Assembly: GCF_003390915.1 (NCBI RefSeq)
Contig: NZ_QMEM01000005.1
Location: 372,001-436,000 of the forward strand
DNA: 64,000 nt
Direction of reading: 5' to 3'
Source of the DNA: Lewinella sp. IMCC34183
GTDB taxonomy: Bacteria; Bacteroidota; Bacteroidia; Chitinophagales; Saprospiraceae
Both the position numbers and the translations under genes were made by a program. Shown one piece after another: positions 1-7,582 of the stretch. Under the pieces are notes generated by a model that was given only the letters and a program-made list of their open reading frames with translations, did not search any database and was not told the DNA's origin. Each line of letters starts with the position of its first letter. Position 1 is the first letter of the stretch.

Positions 1-40
1 TCCCGGCCGGGGCGATTCGCTCCTACTAGTAGTCCCCGGG

Positions 41-264
41 ATATACGATTTACCAGTTACCAAGTACTATTTACCATTTGCGCGCAAGACTTCGCTTGCC
101 CCCGGGTTGTTCTCATTGATACCCAGAGGAGTTACGATTTAAAATTTATCATTTGAAATTGGCCCGCACTACTCCGCTCCCGACCGGGGGGCTTTGCGCC
201 TACTAGTAGTCCTTGGGATGTACGATTTACCATCTACCAGGTACTATCTACCATTTGCGCGCAG
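41..264 (+). repeat. 224-bp direct repeat, copy A
   Basis: This copy begins ATATACGATTTACCAG and ends TTTGCGCGCAG. Copy B at 417-640 matches it at a constant offset of 376 bp, with scattered base differences. The most diverged part is the middle, about 100-135 in this copy. Both copies contain the ATTGGCCCGCACTACTCCGC segment and the CTACTAGTAGTCCTTGGGAT segment. The repeat is non-coding. Confidence 0.85.
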
Positions 265-416
265 GGCTCCGGCTCCGCTCGCTATTCTTCACAGTACTGC
301 GGGAATCCGCGAAACCGCCGCAGGCAGCAGCGAAGCTAATCTGTGGATCAATTTGCGACGCCGCAGGCGATCTGTGTGAAACGGAGCTATGCGGGGAGAG
401 CAAGTAGCCATGATGG

Positions 417-640
417 ATATACGATTTACCAGTTACCAAGTACTGTTTACCATTTGCGCGCAGGACTTCGCTTGCTATCAGGTTATTCTCATCAACAACC
501 GGAGGATGTACGATTTAAAATTTACCATTTAAAATTGGCCCGCACTACTCCGCTCCCGGCCGGGGGGCTTTGCGCCTACTAGTAGTCCTTGGGATATACG
601 ATTTACCATCTACCAGGTACTATCTACGATTTGCGCGCAG
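417..640 (+). repeat. 224-bp direct repeat, copy B
   Basis: Second copy of the repeat at 41-264, in the same orientation and 376 bp downstream. The 152 bp between the copies are not repeated here. Each copy also holds internal repeats of the TACGATTTACCA module, so the structure is nested, as expected from successive duplications. Confidence 0.85.
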
Positions 641-718
641 AACTCCGGCCAGCGGCACACACGCAACCCCCACCCCGGATCGTTCCTCCCGCGTAGCCAC
701 TTTCAGATACCACACCGC

Positions 719-1528
719 ATGAAACGAAAAAACCAGCTCACGCTTCTGTTCTTCCTGTTGCTCGGCACCGGCGTCCGCGCCCAGCAGCCCTACGGCACCG
801 CCAAGAGCCCCGAAAAACTCGAGGGCATCAGCGACGTGGCGGCGCTCGACCAGCTGATGTACTACATCCCCGGCATCGGCAGTTCGGCACGTGAAGACCT
901 GCTGCGGCAGAACATCAAGCCCTACATGATGCCCATCCGGCAGGTACCGCAGATGGGAATGGAGTGGGCCTATGCCCTGGCCGACGCGCTGGAGTACTAC
1001 GTGAATCTCAACAGCAACTTCAAGGACAACCTGAGCCCCGACTACATCGCCATGAGCCTGGCCAACGCCGGTACGCGCCCCAACCTCGTCGACGGCCTCG
1101 GACTCCTCATGAACTCCGGCACGGTTTCGGCGGCCATCGTGCCCTACAATAGCAGTACCATCCCCAACTCGGTGTACTCGGTGGCGCGCTTCGGCATCAC
1201 CAACTTCGGCTACCTTTTCCGGCCCGAGACCAAGGCCCGCAACCGCGTGTTCGAGACCCGCAAGGCCCTGAGCCGCGGCAACCCCGTCATCGTGGAACTG
1301 GCCACCGACGCCTCCTTCAGCAACCTCAAGGGCAGCGCTTACGCCCCCACCGGCCCGGTGGCCGAGTCCCACTATCTCACCGTCATCGGCTACGACGGTG
1401 AGGCCGAAACCTTCGAACTGCGCAGCTCCCTGGGCCGCAACTGGGGTAACGGCGGGTACGTCACCATCGGCTACGCGGATTTCGGCGAGCTGGCCCAGAC
1501 CGGCTACGTGCTCATTCCCCGGGAGTGA
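719..1528 (+). CDS. Secreted papain-fold (C1-like) protein, probably catalytically dead
   Basis: 269 residues. The N-terminus has a Sec signal peptide (MKRKN, then a hydrophobic run ending near VRAQ, residue 21). The rest resembles bacterial C1 papain-like peptidases: PIRQVPQMGMEWAYA (72-86) lines up with the usual P-V-R-D-Q-G-x-x-G-x-C-x-A-F active-site block, and ESHYLTVIGYD (216-226) with the catalytic-His block. RNWGNGGYVTIGY near 240-252 matches the conserved W-G-x-x-G-Y ending. The catalytic Cys is replaced by Glu82, the oxyanion-hole Gln by Val, and the Asn of the N-S-W-G motif appears lost, while His218 is kept. A binding or structural role in the periplasm or outside the cell is inferred. 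The fold call rests on motif alignment by eye. Confidence 0.65.
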   Translation: MKRKNQLTLLFFLLLGTGVRAQQPYGTAKSPEKLEGISDVAALDQLMYYIPGIGSSAREDLLRQNIKPYMMPIRQVPQMGMEWAYALADALEYYVNLNSNFKDNLSPDYIAMSLANAGTRPNLVDGLGLLMNSGTVSAAIVPYNSSTIPNSVYSVARFGITNFGYLFRPETKARNRVFETRKALSRGNPVIVELATDASFSNLKGSAYAPTGPVAESHYLTVIGYDGEAETFELRSSLGRNWGNGGYVTIGYADFGELAQTGYVLIPRE

Positions 1529-1549
1529 GTGTAAAATTCACGCGTCGGT

Positions 1550-1557
1550 TACCTTTG
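1550..1557 (+). promoter_or_regulatory. TACCTTTG promoter box 12 nt before start
   Basis: Perfect match to the Bacteroidota -7 consensus TAnnTTTG. Its first T lies exactly 12 nt before the A of the start codon at 1562, so transcription should begin at or next to the ATG, giving a leaderless or near-leaderless message. Confidence 0.6.
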
Positions 1558-1561
1558 CCCG

Positions 1562-3997
1562 ATGCATGGACTTCGCCTCCTACTCTGCCTGCTGTTGACC
1601 CTGCCCCTGACAGCCCAAACCACCCTGCGCGTTATCGACAACGAGGGTGCCCCGCTGGTCGGGGCCTCGGTGCTCCGCCTGCCCGACCAGGCCATCGGCA
1701 CGACCGACGCAGCGGGTGAACTGACGCTGGACCCGGCCGCGGCCACCGATACCTTGCGCGTCAGTTACCTCGGTTTCCGCCCGGCCCTGCTGGCGGGGAC
1801 GCAGGTGCGGGGAACGTACACGGAGGTGCGCCTGCAGGAGCAGTACGGCGGCCTCCTGCTCGACGCAGCTACCGTAGTCGGTCGCCGCAACGAGCTGGCC
1901 GTGGACCTCCCCTACCAGATCGAAACCGTGGAAGCGGAAAACATCACGCAGGTACAGAGCCTGACCACCGCCGATGCGCTGGCGGGTCTCACGGGCGTAT
2001 ACGTGCAGAAATCACAGCTGGGTGCCGGCAGTCCGGTCGTACGCGGCTTCGAGGCCAACCGGGTACTCCTGGTCGTCGACGGGGTACGCATGAATAACGC
2101 GATCTACCGCAGCGGCCACCTGCAGAACGCCATCACCGTCGACCCTAATGCCCTGGAGCGGATCGAGCTTATTTACGGCGCCGGAGCCCTGGCCTACGGC
2201 AGCGACGCCCTGGGCGGGGTGGTACACTTCCGTACCCGGCAACCGGAATTCCGGCCCGGCGGCGGCCTGACCGGTTATGCGCAGGCCAACTACGCCACGG
2301 CGGCCAACGCCTACAACCTGGCTACCGGTCTTGACTACGGTGGGGCGAAGTGGGCCGGCTTCACCGCGGTTTCCGTTGCCCGCTTCGGCGACCTGCGCGC
2401 CGGTGGCAACCGGCCGGACAACTACGGCGACTTCGGGCTGCGGCCCAACTACGTGGTCGGCGACGAGGTCGTCACCAACGACAACCCCCAGCTGCAGGTC
2501 GGCAGCGGCTACGAGCAGTATAACCTGCTGCAGAAATTCCGTTTCTTGGTCGGGGACGGGCTGGAACTCCAGACCAACCTACAGTTCTCGACTACCGGCG
2601 ACATCCCGCGCTACGACGCCCTCACCGAAGTCCGCAACGGACAACTCCGCTGGGCCCGCTGGGACTACGGACCGCAGACCCGCGCGCTGGGCAGTCTGCG
2701 CCTCGACGACCGCCGGTCCACGGCCCTCTACGACGTAGCCTCTTACCTGCTTTCCTACCAGTTCGTGGAAGAAGACCGCATCCAGCGCCGCCTCGGCGAC
2801 CCTCTGACCGAGCGCAGCCTGGTGGACGTCGGCTCCGCCAATTTCCAGATCGACTACGCCAAGGCCCTGACGCCCGGCACCAACCTCCGCTACGGCGGCG
2901 ACCTGCGGCGCGACCTCGTGGATGCCCGTGCCACGCCCGCGGGTACGGCCACCCGCTACCCCAGCCAGGGCAGCGGGATCACCTCCTGGGGGGTGTACGG
3001 CGACGTAAGCCATACCCTGAGCAATTACTGGGAGCTGCGCGGGGGACTGCGCTACAATTACCAGCGGCTCACGGCTACCTTCGGGACCGACGATCCCATC
3101 GCCTGGCCAGAGGCCTACCTCGACGGCATCGTGAACCCCTCCGGAGCCCTCACCGCCGCCCTCGGGGCACAGTACCGGCGCGGGGGAAACAAGCTACGCT
3201 TTCTCTTCGCCCAGGGCTTTCGCGCGCCGAACGTGGACGACAACGCCAAGTTCCGCGAGCAGAGCGGGCGGATCCAGGTTCCCAATCCTGACCTCGGGGC
3301 CGAACGGTCCAACACCCTGGAACTAGCGTACTCCCGCCTCGAAGGACCGTTCCGCCTGGAGGCGACCGCCTACGGCACCCTGCTTGAAAATGCCATCATC
3401 CGGCGCAGCGGCACCCTGCCCGACGGCAGCCCCTTCCTCGTGAGCCGGGGCGACACCCTGTACACCGACACCAACGTCAACGCCGAGCGGGCCTGGATCT
3501 ACGGATTCGACCTGGCGGCCGCCTGGACCTTTGCACCGGACTGGGAATTTCGCGCGGAGGGGCACTGGCTGCGGGGGCGGCGGCGACAGGAGGCACCCGA
3601 CGGCAACCTGCTGACCGTGCCCCAGGACCACATCCCCCCCGCCTACGGCCGCGCCGGGTTCTACTACGCTTCCGGCAACTGGGACGCCCGGCTGCGCGTC
3701 GACTGGCAGATCGGCAAACCGCTCGACGAGTACGCCGTCAACTCCATCACCGGCACGGCGGCCACCGGCTACACCTACGAGCGGGTGGGCAGCGCCGACA
3801 ACCCGGAGCTCACCCCCTACGGGGAGGGTACGCCCGGATGGTGGACACTGAATGCCTACGCGGCCTACGCGGTGTCCGAACGCCTGTCGTTCCAGGTGAA
3901 GGCGGAGAACGTTTTCGACCGCTTTTACCAACCGTTCGCCAGCGGGATCGCCGCCGCGGGAATCGACCTGGGCGTAGGCGTACGCTATACCTGGTAA
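1562..3997 (+). CDS. TonB-dependent outer-membrane receptor
   Basis: 811 residues. A signal peptide (MHGLRLLLCLLL to LTAQ) is followed by a carboxypeptidase-D regulatory-like beta-sandwich (about 20-95; DNEGAPLVGASVLRLPD). Next comes a plug domain (about 105-230) containing VVRGFEANRVLLVVDGVRMN and ERIELIYGAGALAYGSDALGG, then a long beta-barrel ending in an aromatic residue (VGVRYTW), as outer-membrane barrels do. The plug resembles the hemoglobin/transferrin and vitamin B12 receptor branch rather than SusC. It imports a ligand across the outer membrane using TonB energy; the ligand cannot be read from sequence. No SusD-like partner follows: the next gene is on the opposite strand. The start is set by the promoter box 12 nt upstream and the signal peptide. 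Confidence 0.92.
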   Translation: MHGLRLLLCLLLTLPLTAQTTLRVIDNEGAPLVGASVLRLPDQAIGTTDAAGELTLDPAAATDTLRVSYLGFRPALLAGTQVRGTYTEVRLQEQYGGLLLDAATVVGRRNELAVDLPYQIETVEAENITQVQSLTTADALAGLTGVYVQKSQLGAGSPVVRGFEANRVLLVVDGVRMNNAIYRSGHLQNAITVDPNALERIELIYGAGALAYGSDALGGVVHFRTRQPEFRPGGGLTGYAQANYATAANAYNLATGLDYGGAKWAGFTAVSVARFGDLRAGGNRPDNYGDFGLRPNYVVGDEVVTNDNPQLQVGSGYEQYNLLQKFRFLVGDGLELQTNLQFSTTGDIPRYDALTEVRNGQLRWARWDYGPQTRALGSLRLDDRRSTALYDVASYLLSYQFVEEDRIQRRLGDPLTERSLVDVGSANFQIDYAKALTPGTNLRYGGDLRRDLVDARATPAGTATRYPSQGSGITSWGVYGDVSHTLSNYWELRGGLRYNYQRLTATFGTDDPIAWPEAYLDGIVNPSGALTAALGAQYRRGGNKLRFLFAQGFRAPNVDDNAKFREQSGRIQVPNPDLGAERSNTLELAYSRLEGPFRLEATAYGTLLENAIIRRSGTLPDGSPFLVSRGDTLYTDTNVNAERAWIYGFDLAAAWTFAPDWEFRAEGHWLRGRRRQEAPDGNLLTVPQDHIPPAYGRAGFYYASGNWDARLRVDWQIGKPLDEYAVNSITGTAATGYTYERVGSADNPELTPYGEGTPGWWTLNAYAAYAVSERLSFQVKAENVFDRFYQPFASGIAAAGIDLGVGVRYTW

Positions 3998-4004
3998 CGG
4001 GAAC

Positions 4005-5288
4005 TCAGAAAATGACCACGCAGCCGGTACCGAGGTAATTGCCGCGGCGCACCGGGCCTACTCCTACTTGCTGGAAAAAGTTATTGTTGATCTCCGCGGG
4101 GTCGCTTTCGCCGGCGTCGCCGTGGCGGTAGGCATAGAAGAGTGAGAGCTTGAAGTTGGCGTTCAGGTAGAGGTTGGCACCCAGATCGAGGCCTATATCG
4201 GAGCCCGTAAACGATCGCGTGAGCTGCGCCCGGAAGATGGCTTCCGGTGAAGTGGGGCCGCGAAAGAACCAGTAACTCACTACCGGTTCGAGAATACGCT
4301 CCTGCGCGAGCGGCAGGTTGTAGCCAAGACGGAGGTAGCCGGTCCGGGCCGCGGTACGCGTATCCGCATTGCCACCAGCCACGTTACGGCGCAGAAAGTG
4401 GTAATCGCCGTCGAGGTGAAAGCCGGCCGTGCTGTACAGTACCTCTACGCCAAGCGTGGACATACGACCGAAGGCGGCGGTCTCTCCCTGCCGGGCCGCG
4501 CTCAGGCTCAGGGTGATCCCTTCGCGTTGGTTGAAGTAGTTGACCCGGCGCAGGAGGGTGAAGGTCTTGCTCTCCACGTCGCCCAGCTGGACGGACAGGC
4601 GTGCGCTGAGCAGGGGGCTCCAGTTTATGCCGCTGGAGTTGCCGTTATAGTCCTGCCCGGTGGGGTTTTGCAGGGCGGCCTCGTAGGTCAGGTGCAGGTC
4701 GTCGTCCGGGGCGTGCCACTGTCCTCCCAGCAGGAGACCGCTAGCCCGGCCCGGACCGCTTCCGGTGAGGTGACGCCGGAGGTAATTCTGCGACCAGGCC
4801 TTTTCAAAACTGGTGCTGCGCAGCGCCGCGGTGCTGCTCTCCCGGCCGACGGGCGGGAGAAAATAGCCGGTCAGCAGGTAGAGACGGTCGGGCTGCTTGG
4901 AGAGGCGGTACTGCAACCACAGGTTCCAGAGGCGGAAGCCGGGGGAAGGCGCGTTGTTGCCGGCAGCCTCGGTGGCCGAGAGCAGGTCGTGCCCGACCAG
5001 GTCGAGCGCAGCCGTGATGTTGAATTGCAGACGCTCGTAGGGCTGGCCGGTGAAGACGAAGCGGCTTCGCCGCAGCTGGGTGTTGAGTCGGTTGTCGGCG
5101 TGGGTATAGGTGCCGGTGGCGGCATCGTAGACGTCCATACCCGCCGAGTAGGTCGACCACAGTTGCAGGCCGATGCTGGTCTTGATCCGGTACTCCGCAA
5201 GCAGGCGCGTAAGGCGTGAACTATCCTGCTGCGCGCCAAGACCAACAGTCACACACAGGCAATACAGAAGGAGACAGCCTCGATTCAT
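4005..5288 (-). CDS. Outer-membrane porin (OprP/OprO-like barrel)
   Basis: 427 residues from the ATG that begins MNRGCLLLYCL; a TTG-initiated extension of eight residues is possible but would spoil the signal peptide. After the signal (cleavage near LGAQQ) the protein shows alternating hydrophobic/polar strands typical of a 16-strand barrel: for example LRRSRFVFTGQPYERLQFNI, LWLQYRLSKQPDRLYLLTGY and a final aromatic (CVVIF). The pattern matches Bacteroidota proteins annotated as phosphate-selective or polyanion porins. Substrate specificity is not predictable. It converges with the TonB receptor gene, with 7 bp between the stop codons. Confidence 0.75.
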   Translation of the reverse strand: MNRGCLLLYCLCVTVGLGAQQDSSRLTRLLAEYRIKTSIGLQLWSTYSAGMDVYDAATGTYTHADNRLNTQLRRSRFVFTGQPYERLQFNITAALDLVGHDLLSATEAAGNNAPSPGFRLWNLWLQYRLSKQPDRLYLLTGYFLPPVGRESSTAALRSTSFEKAWSQNYLRRHLTGSGPGRASGLLLGGQWHAPDDDLHLTYEAALQNPTGQDYNGNSSGINWSPLLSARLSVQLGDVESKTFTLLRRVNYFNQREGITLSLSAARQGETAAFGRMSTLGVEVLYSTAGFHLDGDYHFLRRNVAGGNADTRTAARTGYLRLGYNLPLAQERILEPVVSYWFFRGPTSPEAIFRAQLTRSFTGSDIGLDLGANLYLNANFKLSLFYAYRHGDAGESDPAEINNNFFQQVGVGPVRRGNYLGTGCVVIF

Positions 5289-5399
5289 ACCCTTCACGGT
5301 TTTCCGCTGCACCCGCGCAGCCCGCCCTAAAGTGCGAAGAAATTGGCGACTCCGCCCTCTTTTCCGGCACGGAGCCCGACACCATCGGAAAGGATAGGG

Positions 5400-6665
5400 T
5401 CAGGGCGAGACGATCTGACCGCCGAGGATCACGAGCTCGACATTGCGCAGGGCGGAGATATCGGCGGACGGATCGCCGGAAACAACCAGCAGGTCGGCCA
5501 GTGATCCCGGCCGGAGCCGGCCCACCCTGCCGCTCAGTCCGAAGGCATCCGCATTGACGCTGGTCGCGGCCCGCAGCACCGCCAGGGGTTCCATGCCGTA
5601 GTCTACCATCATCTCCAGCTCGCGTACATTGTCGCCGTGGGGGAAGACGCCGACGTCGCCGCCGGCCACGATCGTCACCCCGGCGTCCAGGGCCTGCCGG
5701 AAGGACTGCCGTTTCTGGCTGATGCGGTCGGGTTCCGGATCGGTCCCCTTTTTCCAGCCGCGGTACTGGGAGATGGCGTCACCGGCCGCCAGGGTCGGAC
5801 AGAGCGCCACCCCCCGTTCGGCCATGAGCGCGAATACCTCGGGCGTGCCGTCGTCACCGTGCTCGATGGTAGCGACCCCGGCCAGGGTGGCGCGCCGCAT
5901 GCCCTCCGCGGTAGCTGCGTGAGCCACCACGGGCCGTCCGCTACTGTTGGCGATCCGAACCATGAGTTCCAGCTCCTCCTGGGTGAAGGTGGGCATCGCT
6001 TCCCCGTTCGGGCCCCAGCGGTAGTCGGCGTAGACCTTGATCACGTCCGCCCCGTGGCCGATCTGGTCGCGCACCACCCGGGTGATGCCGTCGACGCCGT
6101 CAGCCTCTTCCGCGCCCAGCGGCACCTCTACCTGCTCGATGAAGCCACCGGGGCCGTAGCTGCCCGTGGCCACGATGGCCTTACCGGCGACCAGCAGGCG
6201 GGGACCGGGGATAACCCCCTTCTCGATGGCCTGCTTCAGGCCGACGTCCACGTAGCCCGCTCCCTCCGAGCCGAGGTCGCGCACCGTCGTGAAGCCCGCG
6301 CGCAGGGTCCGGCCGGCGTGAAGCCCGCCGCGAATGGCACGCTCCGCGTAGGACTCCCGCAGTACCTGCTCGTTCCATCCCACCTCGTTGTAGGGGTGCA
6401 GCAGCAGGTGGGCGTGGCCCTCGATGAGGCCGGGCAGCAGGGTGCCGTCGGGGAAGTCAAGTACCCGGCAGCCCGCGGCGTCCGGCAGGCCAGCGCGGGG
6501 ACCAGTGGCGGCGATGGTATCGCCCCGTACGAGCAGCGCGTGCCCCCGGTGGAGTTCGGTGCCGTCAAAGACATAGCCGGCGGTGATAAGGGTACAGGAA
6601 TCCGCCTGGGCGGCGAGGCCGGCGGTCAGCAGCAGGGCCGCGGCGGAAAGGAGGAAGCTTCGCAT
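5400..6665 (-). CDS. Exported amidohydrolase, imidazolonepropionase/prolidase-like
   Basis: 421 residues. The Sec signal peptide (MRSFLLSAAALLLTAGLAAQ) is followed by an amidohydrolase-superfamily metal-dependent TIM barrel flanked by a beta-sandwich. Visible motifs are the H-x-H metal pair in EGHAHLLLHP, the Lys region GHGADVIKVYADY, later metal histidines in PVVAHAATAEG and ATIEHGDDG, and the Asp in VAGGDVGVFPHG. The C-terminus GRLRPGSLADLLVVSGDP is characteristic of the family. Relatives cleave Xaa-Pro or other amide bonds; the substrate here is unknown. The frame stays open far upstream, overlapping the barstar gene in another phase, but the signal peptide and the promoter box TATCTTG 12 nt upstream fix the start. 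Confidence 0.88.
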   Translation of the reverse strand: MRSFLLSAAALLLTAGLAAQADSCTLITAGYVFDGTELHRGHALLVRGDTIAATGPRAGLPDAAGCRVLDFPDGTLLPGLIEGHAHLLLHPYNEVGWNEQVLRESYAERAIRGGLHAGRTLRAGFTTVRDLGSEGAGYVDVGLKQAIEKGVIPGPRLLVAGKAIVATGSYGPGGFIEQVEVPLGAEEADGVDGITRVVRDQIGHGADVIKVYADYRWGPNGEAMPTFTQEELELMVRIANSSGRPVVAHAATAEGMRRATLAGVATIEHGDDGTPEVFALMAERGVALCPTLAAGDAISQYRGWKKGTDPEPDRISQKRQSFRQALDAGVTIVAGGDVGVFPHGDNVRELEMMVDYGMEPLAVLRAATSVNADAFGLSGRVGRLRPGSLADLLVVSGDPSADISALRNVELVILGGQIVSP

Positions 6666-6670
6666 ACCGC

Positions 6671-6677
6671 CAAGATA
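6671..6677 (-). promoter_or_regulatory. TATCTTG promoter box 12 nt before start
   Basis: Read on the minus strand: TATCTTG, GCGGT, ATG. The first T is 12 nt from the start codon at 6665, the same geometry as five other genes here. A leaderless transcript is predicted. The box lies between this gene and the end of the barstar gene, implying independent expression of the amidohydrolase. Confidence 0.55.
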
Positions 6678-6691
6678 GCCCGCCCGCCGCC

Positions 6692-7081
6692 CTACTGCTC
6701 GACCAGCGTCAGGTTTGGATGGTCCAGGATGATGCTCCGGATCAGCCCGTAAAGGGTCTGCCCCTCCCCCCGGCGGGCGGCGTCCAGGTGGGCTACCGCC
6801 CGGTAGCGCTGCTTGGGGTGGAAGGTTTCGACCTTTTCCGCCCAGTAGGCTTCGGTAGCGGCGTAGCCGAGGTCGGCCCGGCTCTTGGCGCTGTGCAGCC
6901 AGTCTATGCGCACCGGCTCCCCGCTCTCGAATACGCCGAAGCCGCCGTACAGGATATCGTGCAGGGCGTCGAAGTTGGGCGCCACGGGCCACGACAGGTC
7001 GCGGGTGAACAGGCGCTCCGCCTCGGCGAAGAAACCCGGTAAATCGGCAAAGCACCGTCCGTCTAATTCGATGATCCGCAC
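6692..7081 (-). CDS. Barstar-family protein (ribonuclease-inhibitor fold)
   Basis: 129 residues, no signal peptide, so cytoplasmic. The N-terminal IIELDGRCF strand and the helix-loop APNFDALHDILYGGF (34-48) match barstar, in which N-L-D-A-L-W-D supplies the acidic residues that plug the active site of barnase. Asp38 and Asp42 sit at the positions of barstar Asp35 and Asp39. It is longer than barstar (about 90 residues); the C-terminal part (YRAVAHLDAARR onward) is unassigned. No barnase-like RNase gene is next to it. It is in line with the lipoprotein gene upstream (one base between that stop and this start), so the two are probably co-transcribed. Family call moderately sure; target unknown. 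Confidence 0.72.
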   Translation of the reverse strand: MRIIELDGRCFADLPGFFAEAERLFTRDLSWPVAPNFDALHDILYGGFGVFESGEPVRIDWLHSAKSRADLGYAATEAYWAEKVETFHPKQRYRAVAHLDAARRGEGQTLYGLIRSIILDHPNLTLVEQ

Positions 7082-7082
7082 C

Positions 7083-7532
7083 CTAGTCCTCGCAGTCGAA
7101 CCGCAGCAGGGGCATCGTGGAAGTGAACGCCAGGCGACTGCGGTCGGCGAAGGCGGTGCCGGTCGCGTTTTGCGGCCCGTAGCCCTCGATTAGCCGGTCG
7201 CCCCGCTTCAGAAAAGCTACCTCCCGCACGCTCTCGCGCCCCTCGGACTCAAAGGCGTACTCCCCGATCAGCGTGTCGCCGCGCCACCGTCCGTCGAAGG
7301 TGCCGGTATTGGCGTCCTTCTCGTCGAGGGCATAATCGAGGGTGCCGGTGACCTTGCCGTCCGTATCGGTCAGGTAGAGATCGACGGTACCGCCCTTCCC
7401 CGCGTAGGCATAGCAGCCGGCGCCGGAGGGCGGACGATTGCCCTCGGCCCCGACGCCCGGGATGTTCTTTTCCATTTCCGAGCCGTCCGCGCAGGCGGCG
7501 AACAGGAGCAGCAATAGGGGCAGTGCTTTCAT
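7083..7532 (-). CDS. Small lipoprotein, unknown function
   Basis: 149 residues beginning MKALPLLLLLFAACADG, with a lipobox at Cys14. The mature part is a predicted all-beta domain with repeated D-G-K/G-T-L patterns (DTDGKVTGTLDYAL, GTFDGRWRGDTLIGEYAF) and ends in LRFDCED. This pattern is common in Bacteroidota lipoproteins of unknown role. The start was moved from a longer open frame to the ATG giving the lipoprotein signal. It lies directly upstream of the barstar-like gene with a 1-bp gap and downstream of the S9 peptidase gene, all on the minus strand. Confidence 0.75.
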   Translation of the reverse strand: MKALPLLLLLFAACADGSEMEKNIPGVGAEGNRPPSGAGCYAYAGKGGTVDLYLTDTDGKVTGTLDYALDEKDANTGTFDGRWRGDTLIGEYAFESEGRESVREVAFLKRGDRLIEGYGPQNATGTAFADRSRLAFTSTMPLLRFDCED

Positions 7533-7582
7533 GGGATATGAATTTGGTACGGGAACCGCCGGACGGCCCGGCATGTGCGCGG

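Larger units (their letters stand above)
1..718. other. Gene-free repeat-rich region
   Basis: No frame in this stretch gives a protein that looks real: the open frames are short and run through repeated sequence. It is built from a mosaic of short modules. One contains the palindromic core CTACTAGTAGTCC followed by TACGATTTACCA, a second TACCA, GTACTAT and CATTTGCGCGCAG. It occurs near 4-90, 180-264 and 556-640, with a part copy near 417-470. AT-rich TTTAAAATTTA stretches alternate with GC-rich CCGGGGGGC blocks. The last bases lead into the gene at 719. I do not recognise the repeat family. Confidence 0.7.

Noticed and set aside
1-641. CRISPR array or insertion sequence
   Set aside because: Unit lengths are long and nested, there are no uniform spacers, and no cas or transposase gene or terminal inverted repeat was recognised.
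5400-7055. Extended 551-codon reading of the amidohydrolase gene
   Set aside because: The extra N-terminal 130 residues overlap the barstar gene in another phase and hide the real signal peptide and promoter box.
6692-7532. Complete toxin-antitoxin module
   Set aside because: Only a barstar-like half is seen; the neighbour is a lipoprotein and not an RNase.
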